Shown: positions 1 to 9,344 of the stretch, in pieces
Layout: each line of letters opens with the position of its first letter
Numbering within the stretch: the stretch's first letter is position 1
NCBI RefSeq assembly: GCF_900473965.1
Contig: NZ_UCNJ01000002.1
Span: 186,001 to 250,000, forward strand
Length of the DNA stretch: 64,000 nt
Direction: 5' to 3'
DNA from: Synechococcus sp. UW179A
GTDB lineage: Bacteria; Cyanobacteriota; Cyanobacteriia; PCC-6307; Cyanobiaceae
Notes under the pieces: model-generated
Told to the model about the DNA's origin: nothing
Databases searched by the model: none
Seen by the model: the letters and a program-made list of their open reading frames with translations, nothing else
Translations under genes and position numbers: made by a program

Positions 1-2074
1 CCTGATCGTGCATCAGCGTGTTGGCCTCGCAGGCTTCGGATTGCGTGAAGCCCCAATGCATCGGCAGGAAGACTGATCCCCTGCGGATCCGATCAGTCAC
101 GCTGACCCGTGCTGTGAGCGTGCCTCGCCTGGAGGTGATCGCTGCCACTCCCCGATCCTCGATGGCGAATTGCTCGGCATCGCTGGGATGAATTTCCAGG
201 AGGGGTTCCGGATGCATACTATTAAGTCGCTTCACTTTTCCAGTGCGCGTCATCGTGTGCCACTGTCCGAGATAGCGACCAACGGTGAGCACCAACGGGT
301 AGATCTCACAGGGTGGTTCCGCCAGTCCCAGAGGCGCATCCGCCTGAAATCGGGCGCGACCGCTGGCTGTTGGGAATCGCTTGCCGACGTACAGCCGTTT
401 GGCTGATTGTGTCGGATCGTGGCCGAGGGGGAATGGCCATTGCTGGGGACCATGGGCCTCCAGTAGTTCGTGGCTCAGGCCTGACACGTCACAGACACGA
501 CTCTTGGTGAGAGCGGCAAATTCTGCATACACCTCCGCTGATGTGTCATAACTGAACTGATCGACGAAACCTAGGCGACGTCCTAGCTCTGCGAAGACCT
601 CCCAGTCGGGTCGGCTGTCGCCATGGCGGGGTCGAAATGCTGGACAGAGCGTCACGCGACGCTCTGAATTGGTCATTGCGCCTGATTTCTCGCTCCACTG
701 CGATGCAGGCAGCAGGAGATGCGCGTAGTGAGACGTTTCTGTGTCGGCGTAGGCTTCGCTCACCACCACGAGAGGGCAGCGTTCCATAGCTGCTTTCACC
801 CGCTCTAGATCAGGCATGCTCACAAGGGGGTTCGTGGCAGCGACCCACCAGAGATCCAGCTCACCCCGCTCCATCGCTTCCACTTGCTGCCAGGCGCTCA
901 GCCCTGGTTTCGCAGCGATTGATCCCGATGCAAATCCCCAGGCCTGCTCCACTTCAGTGCGATGGTCCTGGTTGGTCACCAGCCTGTAGCCAGGAAGTAG
1001 GTGGGCCAGGCCTCCCGCTTCGCGGCCGCCCATGGCATTGGGCTGGCCTGTCAGTGAAAAGGGCCCAGCACCGGGTTTACCGATTTCACCGGTGAGCAAA
1101 TGCAGGTTGATCAATCCACTCACCACGGCCGTGCCTTCCCTGCGCTGGTTCACGCCCATGGACCAGAGGCTGAGGATCCCTTCTTTTCGGCTCCAGAGCC
1201 TGCCAACTTCTCGAAGTTGCTGTTCCGTGATCCCGCAGAGTTTGGCGGTCTCCTCAGCTGTCCAGGTATTGATGGTTTTGGCGTAGGCCGAGAATCCTTC
1301 TGTGGCGGCATCGATGAAATCGCTGTCGAAGCCGTTGTCTTCAATCACGAGTCGAGCCAGCCCGTGGAGTAGGGCGAGATCGGTGCCAGGGGCAATCGCT
1401 AGATGATGGTCGGCAACCTTGGCCGTGTCTGTGCAACGAGGGTCCACCACAACGATGCTGAGGCTCTTGGGATCACGTTTTTTGCGTTTGAGCAGGCGCT
1501 GGAACAGCACGGGATGGCATTCGGCGGTGTTCGTGCCGATCAGGAATGCCATGGAACAGTGATCGAGATCCTCGTAGCAACAGGGAGGACCGTCCGAGCC
1601 AAGGCTGCGGGTATACCCGGCAACGGCTGAACTCATGCAGAGGCGTGAATTGGCATCAAAATTGTTGGTGCCCAGAGCTCCTTTTAAAAACTTCTGGGCC
1701 ATGTAGTAGTCCTCGGTATGGAACTGGCCGGAGCCGTACATGGCGATGGCATCGGCACCTTTGCCACTGAGGGTGCTGCGAATCCGCCCTGCTAGTAGGT
1801 CAAAGGCACTGTCCCAGCTGATCGGTTGGAAATCATCATTGAATGTCGGCCGGTAGAGGGGCTGAGTGAGCCTTCCCTTAGCCAGGGTCTCTCCCACGGT
1901 GGCCCCTTTGATGCAGACCTGTCCCAGGTTCGATGGATGATGCTTGTTGCCACGCGCGGTCCACATCGGGTTACCTTCGCTATCCCGTTTTACGGATTTT
2001 CCGGCCTCTCCCGGTGGCATCAGTTCCAGACCGCAACCCACGCCGCAGTACGGGCATTGACTTTGAATGCTCAT
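1..2074 (-). CDS. narB: Ferredoxin-nitrate reductase (3' end outside window)
   Basis: NarB reduces nitrate to nitrite in the cytoplasm with electrons from ferredoxin, using a molybdenum bis-MGD cofactor and a 4Fe-4S cluster. Reading the minus strand from 2074 gives an open frame to the window edge. It begins MSIQSQCPYCGVGCGLEL, the cluster-binding Cys motif of the family, followed by family sequence such as VCIKGATVGETL and YGSGQFHTEDYYMAQK. The last visible part is the C-terminal MopB domain (SVFLPMHWGF), so little more than the C-terminus is missing. An in-frame ATG at 2089 is an alternative start; neither start has a clear ribosome binding site. The gene lies downstream of nrtP on the same strand and beside mobA/moaA, which supply its cofactor. 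Confidence 0.95.
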   Translation of the reverse strand, partial: MSIQSQCPYCGVGCGLELMPPGEAGKSVKRDSEGNPMWTARGNKHHPSNLGQVCIKGATVGETLAKGRLTQPLYRPTFNDDFQPISWDSAFDLLAGRIRSTLSGKGADAIAMYGSGQFHTEDYYMAQKFLKGALGTNNFDANSRLCMSSAVAGYTRSLGSDGPPCCYEDLDHCSMAFLIGTNTAECHPVLFQRLLKRKKRDPKSLSIVVVDPRCTDTAKVADHHLAIAPGTDLALLHGLARLVIEDNGFDSDFIDAATEGFSAYAKTINTWTAEETAKLCGITEQQLREVGRLWSRKEGILSLWSMGVNQRREGTAVVSGLINLHLLTGEIGKPGAGPFSLTGQPNAMGGREAGGLAHLLPGYRLVTNQDHRTEVEQAWGFASGSIAAKPGLSAWQQVEAMERGELDLWWVAATNPLVSMPDLERVKAAMERCPLVVVSEAYADTETSHYAHLLLPASQWSEKSGAMTNSERRVTLCPAFRPRHGDSRPDWEVFAELGRRLGFVDQFSYDTSAEVYAEFAALTKSRVCDVSGLSHELLEAHGPQQWPFPLGHDPTQSAKRLYVGKRFPTASGRARFQADAPLGLAEPPCEIYPLVLTVGRYLGQWHTMTRTGKVKRLNSMHPEPLLEIHPSDAEQFAIEDRGVAAITSRRGTLTARVSVTDRIRRGSVFLPMHWGFTQSEACEANTLMHDQ

Positions 2075-2169
2075 GCAGGGACTGGTCATCAAGGGAGTTC
2101 GATGGAATGAAAGATCCCCGATGCAGACAGCACCAGGGATCCGTGATCTCAGTCGAGAGTGCTGATGGT

Positions 2170-3738
2170 TCAGCGAGCCATCGCAGGTGAGGATTGGGAG
2201 GGACTTTCACCTTCATGCAACTCAGCGAAGGATCCTTTGGGTTCCTTGAGGAAAAAGAAGCAGAAGAAAGCCACGATCAGTCCTGCGATTCCCAGAATCT
2301 GGAAAAAGGTGCTGTTGGAGGCTGCAATCACCTCAGGGGAAGGATCTTTCCCTCCACCCATCCAAAGCGGCAGCAGGCTGAAGATGGTGAGGTAAGTCAC
2401 GGCGCCGACGTTGCCGTAGGCACCAACCAGGCCTGCCACCTGACCCGTGACGCGACGCTTCACTAGCGGTACGAGGGCAAATGTTGCGCCTTCCCCGGAT
2501 TGAACGAAGAAGGAAGCAAGCATGGTGATCACCACAGCAATGAAGATGCCTGTGGAACCACTGAAAGTGCCAGGTTTGATCAGGCTCATCACCAGATAGC
2601 CGATGCCCAGTCCTGCCGTGAGGAAGCCCATGGTGTTTTTTCGGCTGCCGAGCTTGTCGGAGATCAGACCACCGGCGGGACGAGCGACCAGATTCACGAA
2701 GGCGAAACAAGAGGCCAAGATTCCCGCTGTTGCCTTCGGTAGGTCGAATGTGGTTTCAAAGAAAGTAGGAAGCATGGAAACCACAGCCAGTTCGGAACCG
2801 AAGTTCACGATGTAGGTGAGTTCGAGAATGGCGACCTGGCGGAACTCATAACGATCCTCTTTCGGATACACCTTGGTTCCCATGATCAATTCACGGTTGG
2901 TTCGGATGATTCCCCAGGTTTGGAAGATGAACCAGATGAGTACAGCAAGCAGGGCCAGTGGATAAGTTCCAGCGTTCAAGAATCCAACTTTCTGAAGTCT
3001 CCAGCAAAGAACACAGAGGATTGCGGCGAAGGGAACATTCATGCCGAGCAGCCCCCAGAAATCCCTCATTGAAGTAACTTCAAGGCCTGCAGTCCTCTCA
3101 GGACGTTGATACTCCTTGCCTGGCGGGGTGTCGCTGACGTTGAAGAAGTAGATCACTCCGTAAACGGCGGAGATAATTCCTGTTAAAGCAATCGCTCCTC
3201 GCCAGTTCAGGGTGGCGCCAGTCGGCAGCTCAAATCCCCCGGAGAAGGAGAGAAACCCAGCCAGTGCAACAAGGCTCAGTGCCGAGAAGGCGGAGCCGAA
3301 GTTGCCCCAGCCGCCGTAAATACCCTCTGCCAGACCAATCTCTTTGGGAGGGAACCATTCGGCCACCATGCGGATGCCGATCACGAAGCCGGCGCCTACG
3401 ATTGAGAGCAGCAGACGGGACACCACTAGTTGATTGAAATCCTGTGCTGATGCAAACATCAGGCAGGGAATCACCGAGAAAACCAGAAGGGTGGAATAGG
3501 TGAGTCGAGGACCAAATTTATCCAGCAACATGCCTATCAGCACACGGGCTGGGATGGTGAGAGCAACGTTGCAGATTGCAACTGTACGGATCTGGCCAAC
3601 GGTCAGGCCAAGATCCGCTTTCACTGTTGTGGCCAGAGGCGCCAGGTTGAACCAAACGACAAAAGTTAAAAAGAATGCAAACCAGGTGAGATGGAGTGTT
3701 CGATATCTCCCCTGGAATGACCAGAGTTCGCCAAGCAT
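2170..3738 (-). CDS. nrtP: Nitrate/nitrite MFS permease
   Basis: This 522-residue major facilitator protein has about 12 membrane segments and brings nitrate and nitrite across the inner membrane. Family signs are the N-terminal block LTWFAFFLTFVVWFNLAPLA, the nitrate-signature-like glycine-rich stretch GIYGGWGNFGSAFSAL, and a second one near AGLVGAYGNVGAVTYL. A long loop in the middle (roughly residues 200-290) is typical of the NrtP/NapA permeases of marine cyanobacteria. It lies about 95 bases upstream of narB on the same strand, so the two are probably cotranscribed. The upstream region carries two NtcA-like sites (3857-3870 and 3931-3944). Confidence 0.95.
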   Translation of the reverse strand: MLGELWSFQGRYRTLHLTWFAFFLTFVVWFNLAPLATTVKADLGLTVGQIRTVAICNVALTIPARVLIGMLLDKFGPRLTYSTLLVFSVIPCLMFASAQDFNQLVVSRLLLSIVGAGFVIGIRMVAEWFPPKEIGLAEGIYGGWGNFGSAFSALSLVALAGFLSFSGGFELPTGATLNWRGAIALTGIISAVYGVIYFFNVSDTPPGKEYQRPERTAGLEVTSMRDFWGLLGMNVPFAAILCVLCWRLQKVGFLNAGTYPLALLAVLIWFIFQTWGIIRTNRELIMGTKVYPKEDRYEFRQVAILELTYIVNFGSELAVVSMLPTFFETTFDLPKATAGILASCFAFVNLVARPAGGLISDKLGSRKNTMGFLTAGLGIGYLVMSLIKPGTFSGSTGIFIAVVITMLASFFVQSGEGATFALVPLVKRRVTGQVAGLVGAYGNVGAVTYLTIFSLLPLWMGGGKDPSPEVIAASNSTFFQILGIAGLIVAFFCFFFLKEPKGSFAELHEGESPSQSSPAMAR

Positions 3739-3856
3739 GGGGTTTGTTGGTGTGGAGAATCAAACCCCGGTGTCGAAACGAAGGCACTCAGGATTTCAAA
3801 ATGCGGCGCTCATGCAGACCGCCAGATAATTGCACCATTTGGCGGCTACATGAATC

Positions 3857-3870
3857 GTTGCATTGGCTAC
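3857..3870 (-). promoter_or_regulatory. NtcA-like site upstream of nrtP
   Basis: Read in the nrtP direction the sequence is GTAGCCAATGCAAC, which fits the relaxed NtcA pattern GT-N10-AC. The identical 14-mer occurs upstream of the AmiF-type amidase at 34047-34060. No -10 box is seen at the usual 22-base spacing, so promoter class is uncertain. Confidence 0.45.
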
Positions 3871-3930
3871 AAAATTGCAGCGTTGAGGTCTCAATGCCAA
3901 TCGAGTTCGTGGGTGACCCAAGTCTTTTTA

Positions 3931-3944
3931 GTAGTCGTTGTAAC
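3931..3944 (+). promoter_or_regulatory. NtcA-like site between nrtP and mobA
   Basis: The sequence GTAGTCGTTGTAAC fits GT-N10-AC. It is close to the site at 37572-37585, differing at two positions. It sits 50 bases upstream of the mobA ATG and could also serve nrtP on the other strand. Confidence 0.4.
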
Positions 3945-3994
3945 TGCAATGTCGTTGGCTTGAGGTGTTACCAAGGCTCAAGATCTTCGGTCCT

Positions 3995-4579
3995 ATGACT
4001 CGTCGTCTTCTGGGCGTTGTTCTTGCCGGTGGTGCCAGTCGTCGCATGGGTGCCGACAAGGCCCTGCTGACCCATCCAGATGGATCGAGCTGGCTGGAGG
4101 CTCAAGTGCGGCTGGTGCGCTCAGCGGGTCTTGAGGTCTGTGTGATGACAGGTCATGGCACGCATCACGCGCTGCTCAGCACTTGTAAGGGAGTGACTGT
4201 TCAAGGGGAGCCCTGGCAGCCTGCAGGTCCCCTCTGGGCTTTGAGTTGTGTTCTGCATGATCGTGATGATGAAGCGTTGCTCACACTGCCTGTGGATATG
4301 CCAGGCCTACGTCTGGATGCATTGCAGCAACTGATCCTTCGCTGGAGACAGCGGCAAGCCAGGGCGCTTGTTGCGGATGACGGCTCCAGGCTCCAGCACC
4401 TCTTTGGGATTTATCCGTGCGGTGTCTTGTTTCGCAAGGCGCTTGATGATGAGCTGACGGAGGGGAAGGGCCGTTGGTGTGGCTGGCTTGAGCGCATTCC
4501 TTATGACACGGTGAAACTTCCTCCTGATCAGCTGGTCAATGTCAATCGGCCCCTTGATCTGTCAGCGTTGACCGGATGA
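3995..4579 (+). CDS. mobA: Molybdenum cofactor guanylyltransferase
   Basis: MobA attaches GMP to molybdopterin to make the MGD form needed by NarB. The N-terminal nucleotide-binding motif GVVLAGGASRRMGADKALL is clear, and LTLPVDMPGL matches the metal/GTP-binding region. From the ATG at 3995 the protein has 194 residues, normal for the family. A GTG at 3965 would add ten residues before the conserved motif and is less likely. The stop overlaps the moaA start by four bases, so the two are translationally coupled. Confidence 0.92.
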   Translation: MTRRLLGVVLAGGASRRMGADKALLTHPDGSSWLEAQVRLVRSAGLEVCVMTGHGTHHALLSTCKGVTVQGEPWQPAGPLWALSCVLHDRDDEALLTLPVDMPGLRLDALQQLILRWRQRQARALVADDGSRLQHLFGIYPCGVLFRKALDDELTEGKGRWCGWLERIPYDTVKLPPDQLVNVNRPLDLSALTG

Positions 4580-5619
4580 TTACCGCATTCCCCCCAATTG
4601 ACCAGCGGGCTCGAACGCTTGGGGTGCTGCGGATGTCGCTCACGGCCCGCTGCAATCTGGCTTGTCCCTATTGCTGCCCTGATGCTGTGGATCCCCCGGG
4701 CTTGCTCAGTCTTGAGCAGCAATTGCGCCTGATCAGGGTTGCTTCCAGGCTGGGAGCTCACACCCTTCGGCTCACTGGAGGGGAACCGTTGCTGAGTGAT
4801 CGGTTGCTTCCCCTGCTTGAGCAGGTGGCCTTGGGGCGTGCCACTCCTGGAGACCCTTTGCAAGGTTTGCGGCAGGTTGCACTCACCAGCAACGGTGTGT
4901 TGCTGACGGAGCAACGGGCGCGTGCACTTCGCTCTGCTGGCCTCGAACGGATCACCATCAGTCTCGATGCGGTCGAGGCCGCAGTGGTGGCGCGTATGGC
5001 TGGTTTGAGCGGGGGGGAACTTGCCGGAGCCCGTCTGATTCAGCAGGTGTTGGCGGGTCTTGAGGCAGCTCGTTCTGCCGGATTTGACCCTGCTTCTGGG
5101 GCCCTGAAGCTCAATGCTGTGATCCAGCGGGGCGTCAACGACGATCAGTTGATTCCTTTGGCGATGTTGGCGCGTCAGCAAGGGCTGGAGCTGCGCTTGA
5201 TCGAATACATGGATGTGGGTAATCGCAACGGCTGGGCCATGGAGCAGGTTCTGCCTGCCGCCGTGATGATTGAGCGCATCAGCCGCCATTGGCCGTTGTC
5301 GTCTCTCGGGCGCTCCCCTGGTGGCACCGCCCTGCGCTGGCGTTATCGCGATAACGTCGCAGCCATTGGTGTGATTGCCTCAATCAGTGAGCCGTTTTGC
5401 GGAGACTGCAACCGACTGCGCATCACCGCTGATGGGCAAGCTTTCACATGTTTGTTTGCATCCCGTGGAACAGATCTGAAACCGGCCCTGACCAGTGACG
5501 ACGAGCTGCAGCGAGCGATCTGCTCTCTCTGGCAGCAGAGGCTCGACCAGTACAGCGAAGAGGGACGGTCCGCCTCCGGGAGCGCAGCTCACGCAGAGAT
5601 GGCTTATCTGGGTGGCTGA
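4576..5619 (+). CDS. moaA: GTP 3',8-cyclase (molybdenum cofactor)
   Basis: MoaA is the radical-SAM enzyme that starts molybdopterin synthesis from GTP. The first cluster motif CNLACPYC (Cys 26, 30, 33) and the C-terminal cluster motif [11 protein letters not shown] followed by a third Cys are present. The protein ends in Gly-Gly, a conserved feature of MoaA needed for activity. At 347 residues it is full length. It overlaps mobA by four bases. A degraded second copy of its 3' end and downstream flank lies at about 8386-8850. Confidence 0.95.
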   Translation: MITAFPPIDQRARTLGVLRMSLTARCNLACPYCCPDAVDPPGLLSLEQQLRLIRVASRLGAHTLRLTGGEPLLSDRLLPLLEQVALGRATPGDPLQGLRQVALTSNGVLLTEQRARALRSAGLERITISLDAVEAAVVARMAGLSGGELAGARLIQQVLAGLEAARSAGFDPASGALKLNAVIQRGVNDDQLIPLAMLARQQGLELRLIEYMDVGNRNGWAMEQVLPAAVMIERISRHWPLSSLGRSPGGTALRWRYRDNVAAIGVIASISEPFCGDCNRLRITADGQAFTCLFASRGTDLKPALTSDDELQRAICSLWQQRLDQYSEEGRSASGSAAHAEMAYLGG

Positions 5620-5837
5620 ACCGCTGTCGAAGCCACCGTTTCAGCAGAGAAAGCTCGACCAAAGAGTGCAGAGTTCGGGCTTGGATCCGGCCCATTGATG
5701 ATGGTCTCACTAACCCCGCCGAAGCTGAGAAAGTCATCGAGCATGGTGAGTCATTCACTTTTTATCATGGTTGAGCTGGAGAGTGATGTGATCGTGCTGC
5801 GATTGTTGGCCAGCGACGTCATCAATTGATTTGTTTT

Positions 5838-6773
5838 TTAATTCTGTGTCCTGGTTGTCGATGCTTCGACTAGTGCCATGACGTGTTTGCAATGCTCTTC
5901 ATAAAGAGCAGCGCAGTCCCTTGCATCGATGTATCGCCATGCTGCATGGGCTCCGCATGTGCCCCGATACTCCGTTTCGCAACAAAAGCTTTCCACAATC
6001 TCCGGTGGAGCAATAGCACGACTATGGGAGTTAATGTGCTGTGCAAAAAAGATGTCCTCAGCTTCATCCGAAGGGGATTCGTTGGAGTGTTTGATGCATA
6101 TCTCAGCCATAAGCTTTGGATTCCTGATGCTTAATCCACCATTGCCGTTGATTAGTCCGTCAGGTACGGAATTGCAATAGATGCGAGATTCTATAGTTGC
6201 TTCAATTCGATTAAATGTGTTTGAATATCTTGGAAATGAATGCGAGTCATAGCGGTTTTTAGCCCAAGGAGATCCTACATAGTCGTATTTAAAATACTCA
6301 AAATCAACTGGCTTGATGAGTAAAGTGTCGGTTTGAAAGATAAGAATTTTATCGTGATCGAGGCTTTGCCAGAAATTGGCGTCTTTCAAAAGTTGATTGT
6401 ATCCGTTCCAGCCAAATTCAGAATCAGTTTGCTCAAGGCAATTGATTTTCACGAATGGTTCGAGATCCTTGAATAAGGTCCTCATGGCATCCAGTGCCTG
6501 GGAAGTCGTGTAAACAGACACTTGCCATCGTCCCATCCCCATCAACAAAGTATTGAGAACGGAGGCTCTTAATTGGGATGTCGCTCGATCATCAATGATG
6601 ATTGCTACAATGTTCTCTTTGGACCAACTCTCCGCAAGCATATTTATATCTTCGGTCGGTTTGTTTTGTATTGATCGAACCCAAGGCTCGAGAAACTGCA
6701 TCTGGATGATTTGGCAGTGAGCTTGGAAAGCATTTACGCGGTATAGTTCTAGACTTTTTAAGCGTGAGGGCAT
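5838..6773 (-). CDS. DUF5672 glycosyltransferase-like protein
   Basis: The 311-residue product carries the DUF5672 core: a hydrophobic strand with LIFQTDTLLI near residues 150-160, then DYVGSPW, and later GNGGLSIRNPKLM, a pattern seen in GT-A-like enzymes acting on surface polysaccharides. The donor and acceptor are unknown. It is a single gene in a low-GC insert flanked by the intact moaA and its decayed copy. Base use differs from the neighbouring nitrate genes. Its likely role, inferred from family and island context, is decoration of cell-surface glycans. An intact frame suggests it is still functional. Confidence 0.7.
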   Translation of the reverse strand: MPSRLKSLELYRVNAFQAHCQIIQMQFLEPWVRSIQNKPTEDINMLAESWSKENIVAIIIDDRATSQLRASVLNTLLMGMGRWQVSVYTTSQALDAMRTLFKDLEPFVKINCLEQTDSEFGWNGYNQLLKDANFWQSLDHDKILIFQTDTLLIKPVDFEYFKYDYVGSPWAKNRYDSHSFPRYSNTFNRIEATIESRIYCNSVPDGLINGNGGLSIRNPKLMAEICIKHSNESPSDEAEDIFFAQHINSHSRAIAPPEIVESFCCETEYRGTCGAHAAWRYIDARDCAALYEEHCKHVMALVEASTTRTQN

Positions 6774-7163
6774 GGTGAATCTTCGAGCTAACGTGGACTA
6801 TTAATCAAGTTTAGCCTGTATCGAAAAGATATTCTTTTCGTGCGCTGATTCTCTGACTCGATCACATCTCAGGGAGTAGTGATTGCCTGGGTTTCTCGAT
6901 TTAAAAATGTTTCAAGATCTCGCATTGTGGCCGATCTAGCACTTGTCAAGCATAGTTCTTTGCAAGTGTTCAATTGGTCCTTTGCAGTTGAGTCGTATAG
7001 CCATTTTCCATTATCCTGGGCGATTGGTGGATGTCAATAATCCATTTGGTAAGGATATCGCTAACGCAGCCTTATAAAGAGCTTTGGTGCGTTGGGGAAA
7101 TTTCGACAGAGTTTATATCTTTAACCAGATTAATGTTTTTTCAGATGATCTTCGCGAGGATTT
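6774..7163. other. AT-rich spacer inside the insert
   Basis: This stretch separates the divergent DUF5672 gene and the broken glycosyltransferase. Open frames here are short and show no family likeness. It may hold the decayed 5' end of the glycosyltransferase pseudogene. Confidence 0.5.
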
Positions 7164-8020
7164 CATGCTCTTGATCTCGAGAGTACTGATATTCGTTCAG
7201 TGCCAGGAAGTGAGACCGAAGCACTTAGATCGTCGGGAATTTTGCTTCTTGGTCAACCCTATCTCAGTGAGCTTGACTGGTTGAGACGATCTCAATGTTT
7301 AGATTACGAATTGAGTCTTGCCGGGTTGATTCATACGGTTGCATCAGCTCAGATACGCGAGCGCGTTGGTCATTCGTTGTTTTCGCCTGTTCAGGTATGG
7401 GATGCCTTGATCTGCATATCATCGTGGTGCAGGATAATGTTCGGCGTCTTTTTGATGCCTATGAAGAATACGCTTTTGAACGTTTTGGAGGTCGTTGCGT
7501 TCAACGCCCTCAGTTGCCACTGATTCCTTTGGCAGTCGACCTGCTCGAAGTCTCTTCTGATGTGTCGGCAGATTTTGCTTCTGCGCTCACAGCAAAAATA
7601 CAGATTGAGTTCGACGATATTGTGGTTTTGTGGGTAGGAAGACTGTCCTTTTTTGAAAAGACATTTCCTCAGAGCACGTTTCTTGCACTTAAAAAAGCAG
7701 TATCCGAGACATCTAAGAATCTGCATTTTTTACCGGTAGGCTTGTTTCTTTGGGGTGATGATGATTTTGTTCAATGTAGTGTTGAACCCGATCAGTGGTT
7801 ATTCGTTTGGGATCAGCTTCAGGATGTGAATCTCAACAGCGTTTACCCTGGTTTTCGTTTAAATCAGCAAGAGCTGATGCTCCTGAGATCACACCTGCAT
7901 CGTAAGCCCTGTTGTTCTGTTCGTGAATTGAAGAATCTGTTTCTCCCATCGCGCAGTGAACACGTTTTGCTGACGCTTAGTTGGCTTTGTAAGTATGGAC
8001 TTCTATCAATTCCCTCATAA
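7164..8020 (+). pseudogene. Frameshifted GT4-type glycosyltransferase
   Basis: Two reading frames together give one glycosyltransferase-like sequence. The first frame runs from about 7164 through GILLLGQPYLSELDWLR to VQVWDALICIS near 7427. The sequence then continues in another frame with VVQDNVRRLFDAYEEY, RPQLPLIPLAVDLLE and DDIVVLWVGRLSFFEKTFPQ. The last pieces resemble the IPLGVD and LWVGRLSFxEK motifs of family 4 glycosyltransferases. The break near 7427 and the absence of a convincing start indicate a pseudogene. Part of the second frame (7295-8020) could still be translated as a fragment. Confidence 0.65.
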
Positions 8021-8324
8021 CGCAGTTGTGAATGTCAGCATTCATCTCTTTAATTGTCTGGCTAATGTCTCTGGAGTCAGCCGCCGGATCTCACTGGTTT
8101 ACTCAGTTGCAGCTGTTTGTTGAGTCATTGTAAAAGTCTGTATTTCTTCATTGCTGTCTCCCTTTTTCGGTTATCAGATAGTTCTTGCTTTCTACCATTT
8201 CTGCTGTAGGTGTTGTTCAATTTTAAGGCCCTAAGAAATTGACAGGCAAACTATCTTTGCCTTCTTCAATCACTTCTTTGACCGGTGTTGATGTGGTGCC
8301 TATCAGTGGAGGTCCATATGGCAT
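8021..8324. other. Spacer between pseudogenes
   Basis: AT-rich sequence without a convincing gene. It forms the right end of the insert before similarity to mobA begins. Confidence 0.4.
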
Positions 8325-8850
8325 TGCTTCCAGAAGGCTGCACATCTCTTTGGGATCTATTCATGCGGCGAGCTGTATTGCAAAGTGCTGGCGGGTTTTG
8401 AGTCACGCGTCCTGCCGCATTTGACCCTCCACTTAGCTTCCTGAAGCTCCATGCGGTGATCCTTCGGGACGTCAATGATGATCATTGGATTCCTTTGGCG
8501 ATGTTGGCGCCGCGGCATTGGTGTGATCGCCTCACTCAGTGAGCCGTTTTGCGGAGACTGCAACCGACTGCGCATCACTGCTGATGGTCAAGCCTTCACT
8601 TGTCTGTTGGCTCCCGTGGAACAGACCTGAAACCGGCTCTGACCAGTGACGATGACCTGGAGCAAGCGATCTTGCACCCTTTGGCAAGGGAGGCTCGACC
8701 AGTACAGCGAAGAGGGTCGGACTGCTTCCGGGACCACAGCTCATGCTGAGATGGCTCACCTGGGTGGCTGAAACGTTATCGATGCCACCGTTTCAGCAAA
8801 GAAAGCTCGGTAAAAGAGTGCAGAGTTCGGGCTTTGATCCGGCCCATTGG
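8325..8850 (+). pseudogene. Decayed second copy of mobA/moaA 3' region
   Basis: The segment is a patchwork of sequence closely similar to the intact mobA-moaA locus. About 8325-8387 resembles the mobA end (near 4384-4440). About 8386-8512 resembles moaA 5043-5177. About 8512-8771 resembles moaA 5361-5619, including the [11 protein letters not shown] motif. About 8772-8850 resembles the flank just after moaA (5620-5700). Two internal deletions join these blocks. A one-base loss near 8610 shifts the frame and gives an early stop. It is a relic of a segmental duplication, not a working gene. Confidence 0.88.
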
Positions 8851-8852
8851 TG

Positions 8853-9344
8853 ATGTTTGAACTGTTGTCTTTCGAGAGGTTTCGCGATACGCCTTCCGTG
8901 CGTTTTTTTGACGTGACGGTCGAGACGTCTAATGCGCGTGACCTGGTCGTTCACTCCGGTCCTGCCGTGAGTCCTCCGGATGACCCGGAGACGGGGGCCT
9001 GGCAGTTTTACATGCATCCCAATCAGGAAGACAATCTGTTGGCCGCCAGTGGCGGACGAACTTTTTATCTGGTCAATCTTGCCTGGGACCAGCCCTTTCA
9101 CATCGTCCGGCTTGATAGTGGTGGTGACATCCTGCGCATTCCTCCGAGGACATTTCACCGATCCATCTCTGATCCAGATGGCTCGGTGGTGTTAAACCAG
9201 GCTGTTCGCAAGCCTGGAGTGTCTCTCCTGCAGGAATTCCGTGTGTACAACAGCGCACGGATCCCTTCGCTGATGGACGCAACGACGACTTCGGCGCCGA
9301 AACCCCAGTTGCATGGGGTGATGCCCTTGCCTCAAGCGGCCTGA
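8853..9344 (+). CDS. RmlC-like cupin protein
   Basis: The 163-residue product is a predicted small beta-barrel of the RmlC-like cupin class, judged from the pattern HPNQEDNLLA, GRTFYLV, GGDILRIPPRTFHRSI and VVLNQAVR, where a Pro-rich turn and a His fall at the usual second cupin motif. The substrate is unknown. It directly follows the duplicated moaA flank, so before the insertion it probably followed moaA directly. That position suggests a link to nitrate use, but it is not NarM (see rejected items). ATG at 8853 is chosen; TTG at 8847 is also possible. Its 3' end overlaps the transglutaminase gene by 13 bases, convergently. Confidence 0.7.
   Translation: MFELLSFERFRDTPSVRFFDVTVETSNARDLVVHSGPAVSPPDDPETGAWQFYMHPNQEDNLLAASGGRTFYLVNLAWDQPFHIVRLDSGGDILRIPPRTFHRSISDPDGSVVLNQAVRKPGVSLLQEFRVYNSARIPSLMDATTTSAPKPQLHGVMPLPQAA

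Noticed and set aside
4528-5289. Long leftward open frame opposite mobA/moaA.
   Set aside because: It is antisense to two clear genes and its sequence is low-complexity and rich in Gln/His/Arg, as expected of a shadow frame.
8500-8770. Possible second working moaA.
   Set aside because: Internal deletions and a frameshift leave no radical-SAM N-terminus and an early stop.
8853-9344. Cupin-like gene considered as narM, because of size and place beside moaA.
   Set aside because: The nitrate reductase-associated family has an RCIPM-type motif that is absent; the sequence reads as an RmlC-like cupin.
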